Assembly (NCBI GenBank): GCA_963756525.1
Contig: CAVWNR010000004.1
Coordinates: forward strand, 186,001-250,000
Length of the DNA stretch: 64,000 nt
Source: CAVWNR01 sp963756525
Lineage (GTDB): Bacteria; Actinomycetota; Actinomycetes; Mycobacteriales; Jatrophihabitantaceae
Direction: 5' to 3'
Numbering within the stretch: the stretch's first letter is position 1; each line of letters starts with the position of its first letter. The translations under genes and the position numbers were made by a program. The notes under the pieces are model-generated. The model was not told the origin of the DNA. It was given only the letters and a program-made list of their open reading frames with translations, and made no database searches. This document shows, one piece after another, positions 8,501 to 15,135 of this stretch.

Positions 8501-9827
8501 TCGGGGCGCCGTTGACGGGGTTCTCCGGCACCGGCGGGTTGTACGTCGTGGGCGAGGGCGTCACGATGTCCGGCCAGATCGCCGGACCCGGGGTCGGCAA
8601 GGTCACCGTTCCGGTGCGCAGGCCCCACCAGTCGTCGCTCGCCGTCACCGGTGTGCTGGTGTTGGCCGTCGTCCCGTCCGGCATGACGTTGAGGACGCCG
8701 AACGCGTTGTCGGTGATGTTGCTGTCAGTGATGCTGGAAGCGCCCGCGCCGACCAGCCGCACGCCGGCGGCCAGGCGCAGGTTCTGGTTGTTCTCCGCGT
8801 GGTTGCCCAGCGGGTACGGATCATTATTCGGCGTCGGTGGGAAGACGCTCCGGATCGGCGATCCGGTGCCGTTGACGAGGTTGGACGAGACCGTGTCGCC
8901 GCGCATCTGCACCGCTGCGCCGGCGGTGACCCGCACCCCGTCCTGGCCGAACAGCGGGCCGGTCGTCAGCGGCAGCGGCGGCGGGATCGCCGGCGTGCTG
9001 CCGAAGCCCGACGACGCCTCGCAGTCGCCGTCGATCACCGTCGGGCCGCCCGCCGTCGGGTCGTTGTAGTTCTGGCACAGGTTGCGCCCGACGATCTGGT
9101 CGTTGCTGAGCACCACCTGCGTCGCCGCCCCGTCGACCAGCACGCCGAGCGCGTTGTAGCGGTCGATGCGGCTGTGGTCGACGGTGAGCACGCGGGCGTG
9201 CGACGCTGATCGGGTGCTGACCGTCGCGATGCCGTAGCCGAACTGGTTGCTGCGGAAGCCGCCCGGAACCGTGTAGCCGCTGGCGCTCTCGTCCAGGTCG
9301 AGGCCCGTGACCGCCGACCGGTCGACCGAGCCCGCCGCGTCGACGAAGACGACGCCGGCGGTCGCGTACACGCCGGCCGCATCGAACGTGATCCCGGAGA
9401 TGTGCACGGTGACCGGGCTGGACGAGTGCGTGCCGACGACGGCGACGATGTCGCCCTTGCCGTCGCGGATGTTGGGCGTGGGCTCGGTGATCTGCCCATT
9501 GGTCGCAGGGTTCTTCCGTGGCTCGACGGTGACCTGGTCGGCGCCGGTGCCCACCAGGTCGAGGCTCTTGGTGATCGTCAGCCCGTTGCTGCCGCGCCGG
9601 CCGCTCCCCTCGACGTAGCTGCCGGCGCAGACCTTGACGGTGGCGCCGGGCCGGGCGGCGTCGATCGCGGCCTGGATGCTGCGGTAGTGCGCGCCGGCGC
9701 ACTTGCCGACGGTGAGTGTCCCCGACGGCGGTGCCGCCTGCGCCTGGCCGGGGGAGAGCGTGACCGCGATGGTGGCGATCGTCAGAGCCGCCGCGGACAG
9801 GACGCAGAGCTGCTTGCGACCGATCAT
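5571..9827 (-). CDS. Giant secreted protein: beta-helix domain plus M14 zinc carboxypeptidase
   Basis: This is a 1418-residue exported protein. The start is ATG at 9827 behind a strong ribosome site (GGCGAGGAGAG); the open frame further upstream is non-coding. Residues 1-35 are a signal peptide. From about residue 40 there is a right-handed beta-helix of the pectin-esterase/NosD type (YRSIQAAIDAARPG). From about 520 a peptidase M14 domain follows, with zinc ligands in PHGNEPAGGE (H near 627, E near 630) and a later FFIDAHQQQ histidine near 715. The C-terminal ~400 residues have a Rossmann or glutamine-amidotransferase-like look (IAIYTGG, GGTFLGTGAGG, GFDPWFRAW) that also occurs in M14 proteins of actinomycetes. 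The substrate is unknown. A surface glycan plus peptide target would fit the domain pair. Confidence 0.88.
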   Translation of the reverse strand: MIGRKQLCVLSAAALTIATIAVTLSPGQAQAAPPSGTLTVGKCAGAHYRSIQAAIDAARPGATVKVCAGSYVEGSGRRGSNGLTITKSLDLVGTGADQVTVEPRKNPATNGQITEPTPNIRDGKGDIVAVVGTHSSSPVTVHISGITFDAAGVYATAGVVFVDAAGSVDRSAVTGLDLDESASGYTVPGGFRSNQFGYGIATVSTRSASHARVLTVDHSRIDRYNALGVLVDGAATQVVLSNDQIVGRNLCQNYNDPTAGGPTVIDGDCEASSGFGSTPAIPPPLPLTTGPLFGQDGVRVTAGAAVQMRGDTVSSNLVNGTGSPIRSVFPPTPNNDPYPLGNHAENNQNLRLAAGVRLVGAGASSITDSNITDNAFGVLNVMPDGTTANTSTPVTASDDWWGLRTGTVTLPTPGPAIWPDIVTPSPTTYNPPVPENPVNGAPTPDAACPAGVADSTAVRFCPYRSSDQADTVGGELPIPDAPGTPTRQQGCPTSASAYDPNIPTYDSFFGTTLGSGSTGDGLAGPNPSAKKTAQLTAYLQAVVHAINAHPASTGRRVAAKLVREGTSVLGTPFYYVVIGSPSNIANLDSGRNDQAFWRGVIDGTTPPAIARSEVAFRPAFAWITGTPHGNEPAGGEASVKELYELAARTDCDNAQRLSNLDLFIQPVTAPDDRDNDNRTTAWDFDPNRDRGTFFMPENRALIGAITKYPGLFFIDAHQQQSGYFFPPDQDAALNEISHPALSSIQNVIGPAIQKAFNDQTGQYRNYNEYDMFVPEYGDTVPALLMGGAGMTYEKGNDESYGKQVYDHYLAMDTTVNVVADDKAALQSAWVSQWPQAVAQGRNCTIQSNTQVSPPVIDQYEIGQSSIDQEPNTTACGYYYLPGQHSGDVATTIKDLQYVGVDVYRLDRAVTVQGAHPFGDFDISAPQGQGTPVLTRTITLPAGTLYIPLSQGNKHWIQAVLGENPYLPFNYFYDVVTWSYSLLRGFAGDGFLTQQMPRTARLSRIGAPALGTAPNRKHPVYAFDTDSAAGLAMVHQLLGQGASVARAATGFDADGRHFASGAALVSGVSLRTIRADAAGWETPVYGLSGYPISHYAMRLPKIAIYTGGPTVPTNPAFPGTGNGYCAGSGSTRTYCEALFDLTQKEGVPTSQITQVTSTDLANGVLQTGGFTVLIDPAATISATTPTGTAGTPAQALQTFVNAGGTFLGTGAGGAASALNAGVTTLNTSTINGISTPGSTFDATWNTADPAAWGMDAGGWIYRESNGDPNFDPATLGGNGGTIPPATAVSTFAPAGNCGGPAGFGNCYGYEVNADTTLPGRPAIVDQPFGAGHAILYGFDPWFRAWTTEEEHLLLNGVLYPAGSAIPAGAATAETAKAAAHAHAAAPPVAAGHRPAVKNRPVNPSGGRRDVPPDADRPSS

Positions 9828-10011
9828 GGTTCTCTCCTCGCCGTCGCGCGCCTGCAACGCGGGTGGCGTCTCAGGAGAGCCGCGACGCCGTCGACGTTGT
9901 AGGAGCCAGGACCGGTCTCCCCCGACGGCCGGCGGTGTTCGGATCAATCCGACGCTAGACCGACGGCATGCGGGTGAGTATCGTGCTTCGCTGCACGAAG
10001 GGGGCAAAACG

Positions 10012-10476
10012 TTGCGTCTTGACGCGGTGAATCGGCAGATCGTTGCCTGCCTCTGCGAAAACGCCCGTGCCAGCTTCCACGAGATCGGCGCCCGGGTCGG
10101 GCTGAGCGCGCCGGCGGTCAAACGCCGCGTCGACCGGCTGCGCGCCGCCGGGGTGATCCGCGGCTTCACCGCCATGATCGACGCGGACTCGGCCACCGCG
10201 CACGCCGAGGCGCTGGTCGAGGTCTTCTGCCGCGGCCGCACCAGCCCGGCCCAACTGCGCAAGCTCGCGCAGCAGCACATCGAGATACGCGCCGCGTGGA
10301 CGGTCAGCGGGGACGGCGACGCGATGCTGCACATCCAGGCCAGCGACATCCCTGCGCTGGAGCGGGTTCTGGAGCGTATCCGGGAACATCCTTCGGTGGA
10401 CCGGACCCGCAGCGTGATCGTGCTGACCCGGCTGCTGGACCGGGCGGTCACGCCAGCGCTCGACGCGACGTCCTGA
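10012..10476 (+). CDS. Lrp/AsnC-family transcriptional regulator
   Basis: This is a 154-residue regulator. The N-terminal winged helix begins at once (LDAVNRQIVACL, ASFHEIGARVGLSAPAVKRRVDRLRAAGVI) and the C-terminal part is a RAM/AsnC ligand domain (AWTVSGDGDAMLHI, HPSVDRTRSVIVLTRLL). I chose the TTG at 10012 because it has a good ribosome site (AAGGGGG) and places the helix-turn-helix at the usual distance. Frames extending back to 9703 overlap the neighbouring gene and look non-coding. It is divergent from the M14-domain gene, with 184 bp between them, so control of that gene, probably in response to an amino acid, is a reasonable but untested guess. Confidence 0.92.
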   Translation: MRLDAVNRQIVACLCENARASFHEIGARVGLSAPAVKRRVDRLRAAGVIRGFTAMIDADSATAHAEALVEVFCRGRTSPAQLRKLAQQHIEIRAAWTVSGDGDAMLHIQASDIPALERVLERIREHPSVDRTRSVIVLTRLLDRAVTPALDATS

Positions 10477-10515
10477 GCTTGCGGGCATGTCGCCGCTGTG
10501 GTATATGAAATCTAT

Positions 10516-10542
10516 TGCCGCCACTACATATAAGTAGCGGCA
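10516..10542. promoter_or_regulatory. Inverted repeat upstream of hsp20
   Basis: Ten-base arms TGCCGCCACT and AGTAGCGGCA pair at 9 of 10 positions around a 7-base AT-rich loop (ACATATA). It is 35 bp before the hsp20 start. It does not match the HAIR consensus (CTTGAGT-N7-ACTCAAG) used by HspR, and the ribosome site at 10564-10569 is outside it. A repressor operator is likelier than an RNA thermometer. Confidence 0.5.
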
Positions 10543-10577
10543 GCCAGCAGCATCGGAGCAAATGGGAGGTGGACGTG

Positions 10578-10997
10578 ATGCTGATGCGCACCGATCCGTT
10601 CCGCGAGCTGGACCGGCTCACCCAGCAGGTCTTCGGCACGGTCGCTCGCCCCGCGGTGATGCCGATGGACGCCTGGCGGGACAAGGACGAGTTCGTGGTC
10701 GAGTTCGACCTTCCCGGCGTGAGCGCCGACTCGATCGACCTCGACGTCGAGCAGAACGTGCTCACGGTCAAGGCCGAGCGGCCGGCGCGCGACGGCGACA
10801 CCGAGATGCTCGCCGCCGAGCGGCCGCGCGGCGTGTTCAGCCGGCAGCTGTTCCTCGGCGAAAGCCTCGACACCGACAAAATGAGCGCCAGTTACCAGGC
10901 CGGCGTGCTGCAGCTGCGGATCCCGGTGGCCGAGCGGGCCAAGCCACGCAAGATCGAGGTCAGCAGCGGCGACCACAAGCAGGCGATCACCGGCTGA
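10578..10997 (+). CDS. Hsp20/alpha-crystallin small heat-shock protein
   Basis: This is a 139-residue ATP-independent holdase chaperone. The alpha-crystallin domain runs from about residue 35 ([20 protein letters not shown]) to 130. It includes the strand LTVKAERP, the conserved [14 protein letters not shown] segment, and the [14 protein letters not shown] motif, followed by a short basic C-terminal tail (KPRKIEV). The start is taken at ATG 10578, 8 bp after a GGGAGG ribosome site; GTG at 10575 is an equally placed alternative. An inverted repeat just upstream is a plausible stress operator. It ends in a GC-rich hairpin shared with the convergent dodecin gene. Confidence 0.95.
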   Translation: MLMRTDPFRELDRLTQQVFGTVARPAVMPMDAWRDKDEFVVEFDLPGVSADSIDLDVEQNVLTVKAERPARDGDTEMLAAERPRGVFSRQLFLGESLDTDKMSASYQAGVLQLRIPVAERAKPRKIEVSSGDHKQAITG

Positions 10998-11003
10998 GCC
11001 GCG

Positions 11004-11039
11004 CCGGGGCCGGGCCGGCGCTCGCCCGCTCGGCCCCGG
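11004..11039. terminator. GC-rich hairpin between hsp20 and dodecin
   Basis: Arms CCGGGGCCG (11004-11012) and CGGCCCCGG (11031-11039) are perfectly complementary with an 18-base spacer. It lies between the convergent stops of hsp20 (10997) and dodecin (11050), so it can end transcription from both sides. There is no U-tract, as is usual in actinomycetes. Confidence 0.55.
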
Positions 11040-11049
11040 GCTCCGTGTG

Positions 11050-11268
11050 CTAGGCGCCTGCCTCGTCGATGCGGAAGCCGACCTTCAGCCCGACCTGGAT
11101 GTGGCCGATGGCGCCGTCATCGATGTGGCCGCGGATCTCGGTGACCTCGAACCAGTCCAACCCGCGCAGGGTGACCGCCGCGCGAGCCACCGCCCCGTGG
11201 ATGGCGTCGTCGACGCTGTCGGCGGACGTGCCGACGATCTCGGTGACGCGGTAGGTGTGACCGGGCAT
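11050..11268 (-). CDS. Dodecin family flavin-binding protein
   Basis: This is a 72-residue protein of the dodecin family, which forms hollow dodecamers that bind and store FMN, FAD or CoA. The typical beta-alpha-beta-beta pattern is visible. HTYRVTEIVGTS is strand 1, SVDDAIHGAVARAAVTLR is the helix, and LDWFEVTEIRGHI contains the flavin-stacking Trp. GHIQVGLKVGFRI is the last strand. The ATG at 11268 follows a perfect AGGAGG ribosome site, so the longer frame reaching 11313 is not used. It is divergent from the XRE regulator. Confidence 0.92.
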   Translation of the reverse strand: MPGHTYRVTEIVGTSADSVDDAIHGAVARAAVTLRGLDWFEVTEIRGHIDDGAIGHIQVGLKVGFRIDEAGA

Positions 11269-11357
11269 GCTGGCCTCCTGAGCAGAAGTCCGGTGGTTGT
11301 GGATACCGATCATTGCGCGCGCGCCGCGACACGGACAGCTGACGGCCGCGGCGTCCC

Positions 11358-11363
11358 TATTCT
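11358..11363 (+). promoter_or_regulatory. -10 box of the leaderless XRE regulator gene
   Basis: TATTCT lies 6 bp before the GTG at 11370, which fits the TANNNT -10 box of actinomycete leaderless genes. No Shine-Dalgarno sequence precedes the start codon. Confidence 0.55.
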
Positions 11364-11369
11364 GACGGT

Positions 11370-11780
11370 GTGGCCAGCCAGGGGAACCCGGAATCAGCCG
11401 ACGGCGAGGCGAGCCAGCAAGCGCCGGTATTCACGCTGGGCGAAACGATCCGCCGGCAGCGCGAGCTCGCCCAGCTGCAGCTGCGCCAGCTGGCGGCGAT
11501 GGTCGGCATCTCCAACCCGTACCTGTCGCAGATCGAGCGTGGGCTGCGGGAGCCGTCCGAGCAGGTCCTTTCCGCCATCGCCGAGTCGCTGCAGACCACC
11601 GCCGACGCGCTCTCCGGCCGTGACCGCCAGGGCGGTGAGGCCGCGCAGTCGCCGGCGCTCGCAGCGATCCGGGCAGACCGCCGGCTGACCGCGAGCCAGC
11701 GCAAGGCCGTCACCGAGATGTACGTGGCATTCCTGGAAGCCAACGCCGCGCGGCGCAAGAAGCGGTCCGGTCACGGATAG
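11370..11780 (+). CDS. XRE-family helix-turn-helix regulator next to the PHA locus
   Basis: This 136-residue protein has a Cro/C1 helix-turn-helix at about residues 25-80 (LGETIRRQRELAQLQLRQLAAMVGISNPYLSQIE, then RGLREPSEQVLSAIAESL). A C-terminal helix follows (ADRRLTASQRKAVTEMYVAFLEAN) and ends in a basic tail. The gene appears leaderless, with GTG at 11370 placed 6 bp after TATTCT. XRE proteins with this same C-terminal helix are common beside actinomycete PHA synthase genes. The neighbouring phasin and synthase genes therefore make it a candidate PHA regulator, analogous in role to PhaR but unrelated in sequence. It converges on the phasin gene. Confidence 0.88.
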   Translation: MASQGNPESADGEASQQAPVFTLGETIRRQRELAQLQLRQLAAMVGISNPYLSQIERGLREPSEQVLSAIAESLQTTADALSGRDRQGGEAAQSPALAAIRADRRLTASQRKAVTEMYVAFLEANAARRKKRSGHG

Positions 11781-11801
11781 CGCCGGCGCACCGGCCGAAT
11801 T

Positions 11802-11870
11802 GATCAGGTCTTCCCCGATTGTGCTCGCCTTGCGGCGGGCTATCCGGTCATTCGCGGGGAAAACCTGATC
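11802..11870. terminator. Long inverted repeat with inner hairpin between convergent genes
   Basis: Outer arms GATCAGGTCTTCCCCG (11802-11817) and CGGGGAAAACCTGATC (11855-11870) pair at 15 of 16 positions. Inside the 37-bp spacer a second stem (GCTCGCC with GGCGGGC, loop TTGC) can form. It sits exactly between the convergent XRE and phasin genes and is symmetrical, so a bidirectional terminator is the simplest reading. Confidence 0.5.
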
Positions 11871-11880
11871 GTCGGCTGGG

Positions 11881-12162
11881 CTACTTCGTGGCTTCCCGAG
11901 CGGCCTTGAGGTAGGCGCCGCTGACCTGCGAGACGAAGTCGGTGTGCGCCTTGGCCAGGGCGGAGACCCAGTCGAGCTGGGAGGCCCCGGCGACCTTGTT
12001 CTCGAAGTCGAGCAGGTTGGCGAGCGACTGCTCGTAGGCGTCCAGCGACGCTCCGCCCGCCGCCTTCGCGGCCTGGATCAGCTGCTCGTTGAGCGCGCGG
12101 ATCCGCTCGGTGGTCTCCTCCAACGACGGGACCGGCGCCGAGCCGGTGTTCTCGCCAGCCAT
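11881..12162 (-). CDS. Phasin-like PHA granule protein
   Basis: This is a 93-residue, almost entirely helical protein with no signal peptide or membrane span. Amphipathic helices run ETTERIRALNEQLIQAAKAAGG, LDAYEQSLANLLDFENKVA and LDWVSALAKAHTDFVSQVSGAYLKAARE. This pattern is seen in phasins, the surfactant proteins coating PHA granules, and it lies 82 bp downstream of PHA synthase on the same strand. A ribosome site (GTGAGGAG) precedes the ATG. Three TTAGC half-sites upstream may be its operator. Assignment rests on size, helix pattern and context; the sequence motif is weak. Confidence 0.75.
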   Translation of the reverse strand: MAGENTGSAPVPSLEETTERIRALNEQLIQAAKAAGGASLDAYEQSLANLLDFENKVAGASQLDWVSALAKAHTDFVSQVSGAYLKAAREATK

Positions 12163-12194
12163 GATGTGCTCCTCACTGTCGGTACGATGAACTC

Positions 12195-12221
12195 GTTAGC
12201 AGATTAGCACACTCAGCTAAC
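12195..12221. promoter_or_regulatory. TTAGC repeat cluster upstream of the phasin gene
   Basis: Two direct copies of TTAGCA (12196-12201 and 12204-12209) and one inverted GCTAA (12216-12220) fall in the 82-bp gap before the phasin gene. The outer pair forms GTTAGC-N15-GCTAAC. This AT-rich island stands out from its surroundings and looks like an operator overlapping the phasin promoter. Confidence 0.45.
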
Positions 12222-12244
12222 ACAGCCGGCCGCCGCGACACGGT

Positions 12245-13891
12245 TCACGCCTCGCGCACGTACCAGCCGGGGGCCGGGTCGCCTGCCGGGTGCGCCGCGC
12301 TCCCGAGCTCCGCGGGAGCCGGCACCTCCTCGCCGCTGCGCGAGCGGATCCAGTCGGCCCAACGCGGCCACCAGGAACCCTCGATGCGCTCGGCGCGCGC
12401 GAGCCAGGTGTCCGGGTCGGGGTAGGTGCCGGGCCCGTACCAGTACGACGCGCGCGGCTTGCCCGGGGGGTTGACGATCGTCTGGATGTGCCCCGCCGAG
12501 GCGACGATCACGTCGCAGTCGCCACCGACGAGTTGGCTGGTGAGGTAGCTCGGCCGCCACGGGGTGATGTGGTCGGTCTTGCCGGCGATGACCAGGCAGT
12601 CGCACTTGATGGTGGACAGGTCGATCGGTGTGCCGAGAGTCGTCAGCTCGCCCGGCGTCGCCGCCTTGTTCTCCGCGTACAGCTCGATCAGGTCGTGGTC
12701 GAACGCGGCGGACAGGTTAGTGGCGTCGGCGTTCCACGCGAGGATGTCGAATGCCGGCGGCGGATTACCCAGCAGCCAGTTGTTCACCACGTAGTTGAAC
12801 ACCAGGTCGTTGGGGCGCAGCCAGGCGAAGTTGGCCGCCACCGCCTTCTTGTCGTAGACGACACCGGCGGCCGCATCCTCGGCGATCTTGCTGCGCACCC
12901 GGTCGTTGCCGAGCACGCGCAGCAGGTTCGGCTCGTGTGTGTCGATCATGGTCACCACGAACGCGGCGGCGTGCACCCGGTCGTCGTGGTTCGCGGCAAG
13001 GTGCGCGGTCATCAACGCCGTGGTCAACCCGCCGGCGCAGCCGCCGAGGATGTTCAGGTCGGGCGAGCCGGTGATCTCGCGAACGACGTCGGTGGCGCGC
13101 AGCTGGGCCTCGACATAGTCGCTCATCGTCCAGTGCCCGTGTTCGGAACGCGGGTTGCGCCACACGATCGTGAAGAAGTGCACACCGTTCCCGACCGTGT
13201 ACTCGACCAGGCTGCGCCCCGGCGCCAGGTCAAGGAAGTAGTGCTTGTTCACCTGCGGCGGCACCATCAACAGCGGACGGGCCCCCACCGTCGCGGTGGT
13301 CGGGGTGTACTGCAGGATCTCGAACATCTCCTCGCGGTACACCACCGCGCCGGGCGTCGCGGCGAGGTTCTCGCCCACGGTGTAGGGGCTCGAGTCCACC
13401 GCCGCCGGCATGCCGCCGTTGTGGATCATGTCCGTGAACATGTTGCGAGCGCCGCGCCACAGGCTCACGCCACCGGTCTCGAAGGCCCGTTTGAGCGCGG
13501 CGGGGTTCCCCGGCAGGAGGTTGGTCGGCGCTGCGAAGGCGGTGAGCATGTCCACGGCGTAGCGGGCACGGTTGTCGTGCCGCCAGTCCGAGTTGGGCCG
13601 CTTGGCCAGCCGGTCGACGGACGCGCACCAGGCGAGGTAGGACTGCGCCAACCGGTGGTAGAAGGGGTTGTCGCGCCACGTCGGGTCGGCGAAGCGCCGG
13701 TCCTTCTCCGGGATCTCGACGCTGGAGATCCCCAGGCCGATCCGGCCGAGTTCGAAGCTGAGCTCAGAGACCTCCTTGGCCAGCTCCATGGGGCTCGCCA
13801 TGTCAAGCACGGCCTCGGCGAGCTGGTACGGATCGACCCCGACCAGGGCGTCGCCGCCGGATACGGCGCCTTCGACCGCAGGACCCGTCAT
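12245..13891 (-). CDS. phaC: Polyhydroxyalkanoate synthase
   Basis: This 548-residue enzyme polymerises hydroxyacyl-CoA into PHA storage polyester. The alpha/beta-hydrolase core has the PHA synthase nucleophile motif G-G-C-A-G-G (Cys near 284), with Cys in place of the lipase Ser. The general base Asp is in the KCDCLVIAGKTDHITPW region and the His is in ASAGHIQTIVNPPG. The length and the N-terminal segment before the core fit single-subunit synthases. The ATG at 13891 overlaps the stop of a 38-codon upstream frame (ATGA), which implies translational coupling. A phasin-like gene follows and a DoxX-tail protein lies upstream, so this is a granule locus. Monomer supply genes (phaA/phaB) are not in the window. 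Confidence 0.94.
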   Translation of the reverse strand: MTGPAVEGAVSGGDALVGVDPYQLAEAVLDMASPMELAKEVSELSFELGRIGLGISSVEIPEKDRRFADPTWRDNPFYHRLAQSYLAWCASVDRLAKRPNSDWRHDNRARYAVDMLTAFAAPTNLLPGNPAALKRAFETGGVSLWRGARNMFTDMIHNGGMPAAVDSSPYTVGENLAATPGAVVYREEMFEILQYTPTTATVGARPLLMVPPQVNKHYFLDLAPGRSLVEYTVGNGVHFFTIVWRNPRSEHGHWTMSDYVEAQLRATDVVREITGSPDLNILGGCAGGLTTALMTAHLAANHDDRVHAAAFVVTMIDTHEPNLLRVLGNDRVRSKIAEDAAAGVVYDKKAVAANFAWLRPNDLVFNYVVNNWLLGNPPPAFDILAWNADATNLSAAFDHDLIELYAENKAATPGELTTLGTPIDLSTIKCDCLVIAGKTDHITPWRPSYLTSQLVGGDCDVIVASAGHIQTIVNPPGKPRASYWYGPGTYPDPDTWLARAERIEGSWWPRWADWIRSRSGEEVPAPAELGSAAHPAGDPAPGWYVREA

Positions 13892-14004
13892 GACGCCACC
13901 TGACCCTGGTAGCGCAGAAGGGCCTCCGCGATGCAGCCGGGTTTCGGCTTCCCTTCCACGATCGTGATCCGGCGGGTGTGGATGGTGGTCTGCGATGCCG
14001 TCAT
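13888..14004 (-). CDS. 38-residue protein translationally coupled to phaC
   Basis: This short reading frame starts at ATG 14004 with a strong ribosome site (GAGGAGG, 9 bp before). It ends with a TGA that overlaps the phaC ATG (ATGA). The peptide runs from MTASQTTIHTRRITIVEG to ALLRYQGQVAS. It has a basic N-terminal half, one Cys and a hydrophobic C-terminal half. The best ribosome site in this operon is in front of this frame, while phaC itself has only a moderate one. It may be a real small granule protein or a leader that sets phaC translation. I do not recognise a family. Confidence 0.6.
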   Translation of the reverse strand: MTASQTTIHTRRITIVEGKPKPGCIAEALLRYQGQVAS

Positions 14005-14051
14005 GCGGTGGTGCCTCCTCAGGACCGGCGCTGCGATGTGGCGCAATCTCG

Positions 14052-14057
14052 ATCCTA
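14052..14057 (-). promoter_or_regulatory. Probable -10 box for the smORF-phaC transcript
   Basis: TAGGAT on the minus strand (14057-14052) matches TANNNT and lies about 48 bp before the 38-codon frame. That would give a leader of roughly 40 nt containing the GAGGAGG ribosome site. No clear -35 is visible. Confidence 0.35.
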
Positions 14058-14116
14058 GGGTGACCGGAGTGGCCGGGGCGCCGACCTGCTGCTCTGACCG
14101 GCTCGGGCTGCACAGC

Positions 14117-15022
14117 TCAGGACTTGATCGGCGCTACCGCACTCTTCGCCGCGCTCTTCGCGGCCTTCTGAGCGATCGTCGCCTTTTTGGCGGCGACCTT
14201 GGCCGCGGCACGCACCTGGCGGCGCTTGCGGCGGGAGAGCTTGCGGACCTTCGCCGTCGTGTCGTCCTGCCACTGGCGGACGGTGTCGGGCAGGGCGGTG
14301 TCCGAGGTCCGCTCCTTGGCCGACGCCGCGAGGTCGCGAGCCAGGCTCGCTACGTCCGCCTTGCGCTCCTTGCCGGCCGCCATCACCTCGCGCGCCGCAG
14401 TCGCGGTCTCGGCCTGCAGCTTCTTCGCGGTCGCGGACACCTCACCGGTGCTCGCCTTCGCGTCGTGCTTGCGCCCGGCGGCGGCTTTCATCGCCGCCTT
14501 GGCCTCGGCCTGCGCCTCCTTCGCCTCGGCCTGCGCTTCCTTGACCTCCGCCTTGGCGGCGCGCACCTTCTTGGCCGCCTTGCGGGCGGGCCGGCCGGTC
14601 ACCGACTCCAGCACCTGGTCGAGCACCAGCCCGGCGCCGATGCCGAGCATCCACGAGTCCTTGGCCATCGCGGTGCCCTGCGGGGTGGGGCGCGGGTTGC
14701 CCTCCTCGTGCATCCCAGGAGTGCGCCACCACAGACCGACCAGCGCTCCGGAGAAGCCGACCAGCGCCACGCCGGCGACGCCCGCGGGGACGATCGGCAG
14801 CAGCAGCGCAGCGCCGACCGCGACCTCGGCCGCGCCCAGGCTCTTCATGAACGGTTTGGGCTGCATCCGGTTGACGACCGGGTACGCGCCCACCGCGCCG
14901 CCGTGCAGCTGCTTGGCCTTCTCTTCGTCTTGGCTGGTCAGCTTCGAGATGCCCTGGTCGAGAATGAACAGTCCGGTGACGATACGTCCGGGCGCGCGGC
15001 GCACCTTGGCGGACAGGCTCAT
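14117..15022 (-). CDS. DoxX-like membrane protein with lysine/alanine-rich histone-like tail
   Basis: This 301-residue protein has two unlike halves. Residues ~1-150 are a DoxX-type membrane domain: a GRIVTGLFILDQGISKL first helix, EVAVGAALLLPIVPAGVAGVALVGF, and a LVGLWWRTPGMHEEGN loop. From ~150 on it is an Ala/Lys/Glu-rich helix with repeats of the AEAKEAQ type. It ends in a very basic histone H1-like part (SRRKRRQ, AAKVAAKKA, KAAKSAAKSA). It sits directly upstream of the PHA synthase locus on the same strand. PhaF and PhaM in proteobacteria use similar AAK/PAK-type tails to tie granules to the nucleoid. By analogy this could tether granules or DNA to the membrane, which is inference. Confidence 0.8.
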   Translation of the reverse strand: MSLSAKVRRAPGRIVTGLFILDQGISKLTSQDEEKAKQLHGGAVGAYPVVNRMQPKPFMKSLGAAEVAVGAALLLPIVPAGVAGVALVGFSGALVGLWWRTPGMHEEGNPRPTPQGTAMAKDSWMLGIGAGLVLDQVLESVTGRPARKAAKKVRAAKAEVKEAQAEAKEAQAEAKAAMKAAAGRKHDAKASTGEVSATAKKLQAETATAAREVMAAGKERKADVASLARDLAASAKERTSDTALPDTVRQWQDDTTAKVRKLSRRKRRQVRAAAKVAAKKATIAQKAAKSAAKSAVAPIKS

Positions 15023-15135
15023 GGCTCACTCCTTACTCTCGGCGGCAGCGGCTGCATCCGACGGCGGCAGCCTGTGCCCAGGCATACCCACGATGCACAT
15101 CCCCTACGCGAGCGCGTGCAGGAGATGATGGGGGC

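Noticed and set aside
6660..9209. Very long plus-strand open frame (849 codons) opposite the M14-domain gene
   Set aside because: Its product is Arg/Val/Gly-rich without domains, while the minus strand has signal peptide, beta-helix and zinc motifs. It is the antisense shadow of GC-rich coding DNA.
10516..10542. HAIR element for HspR
   Set aside because: The repeat sequence does not match CTTGAGT-N7-ACTCAAG.
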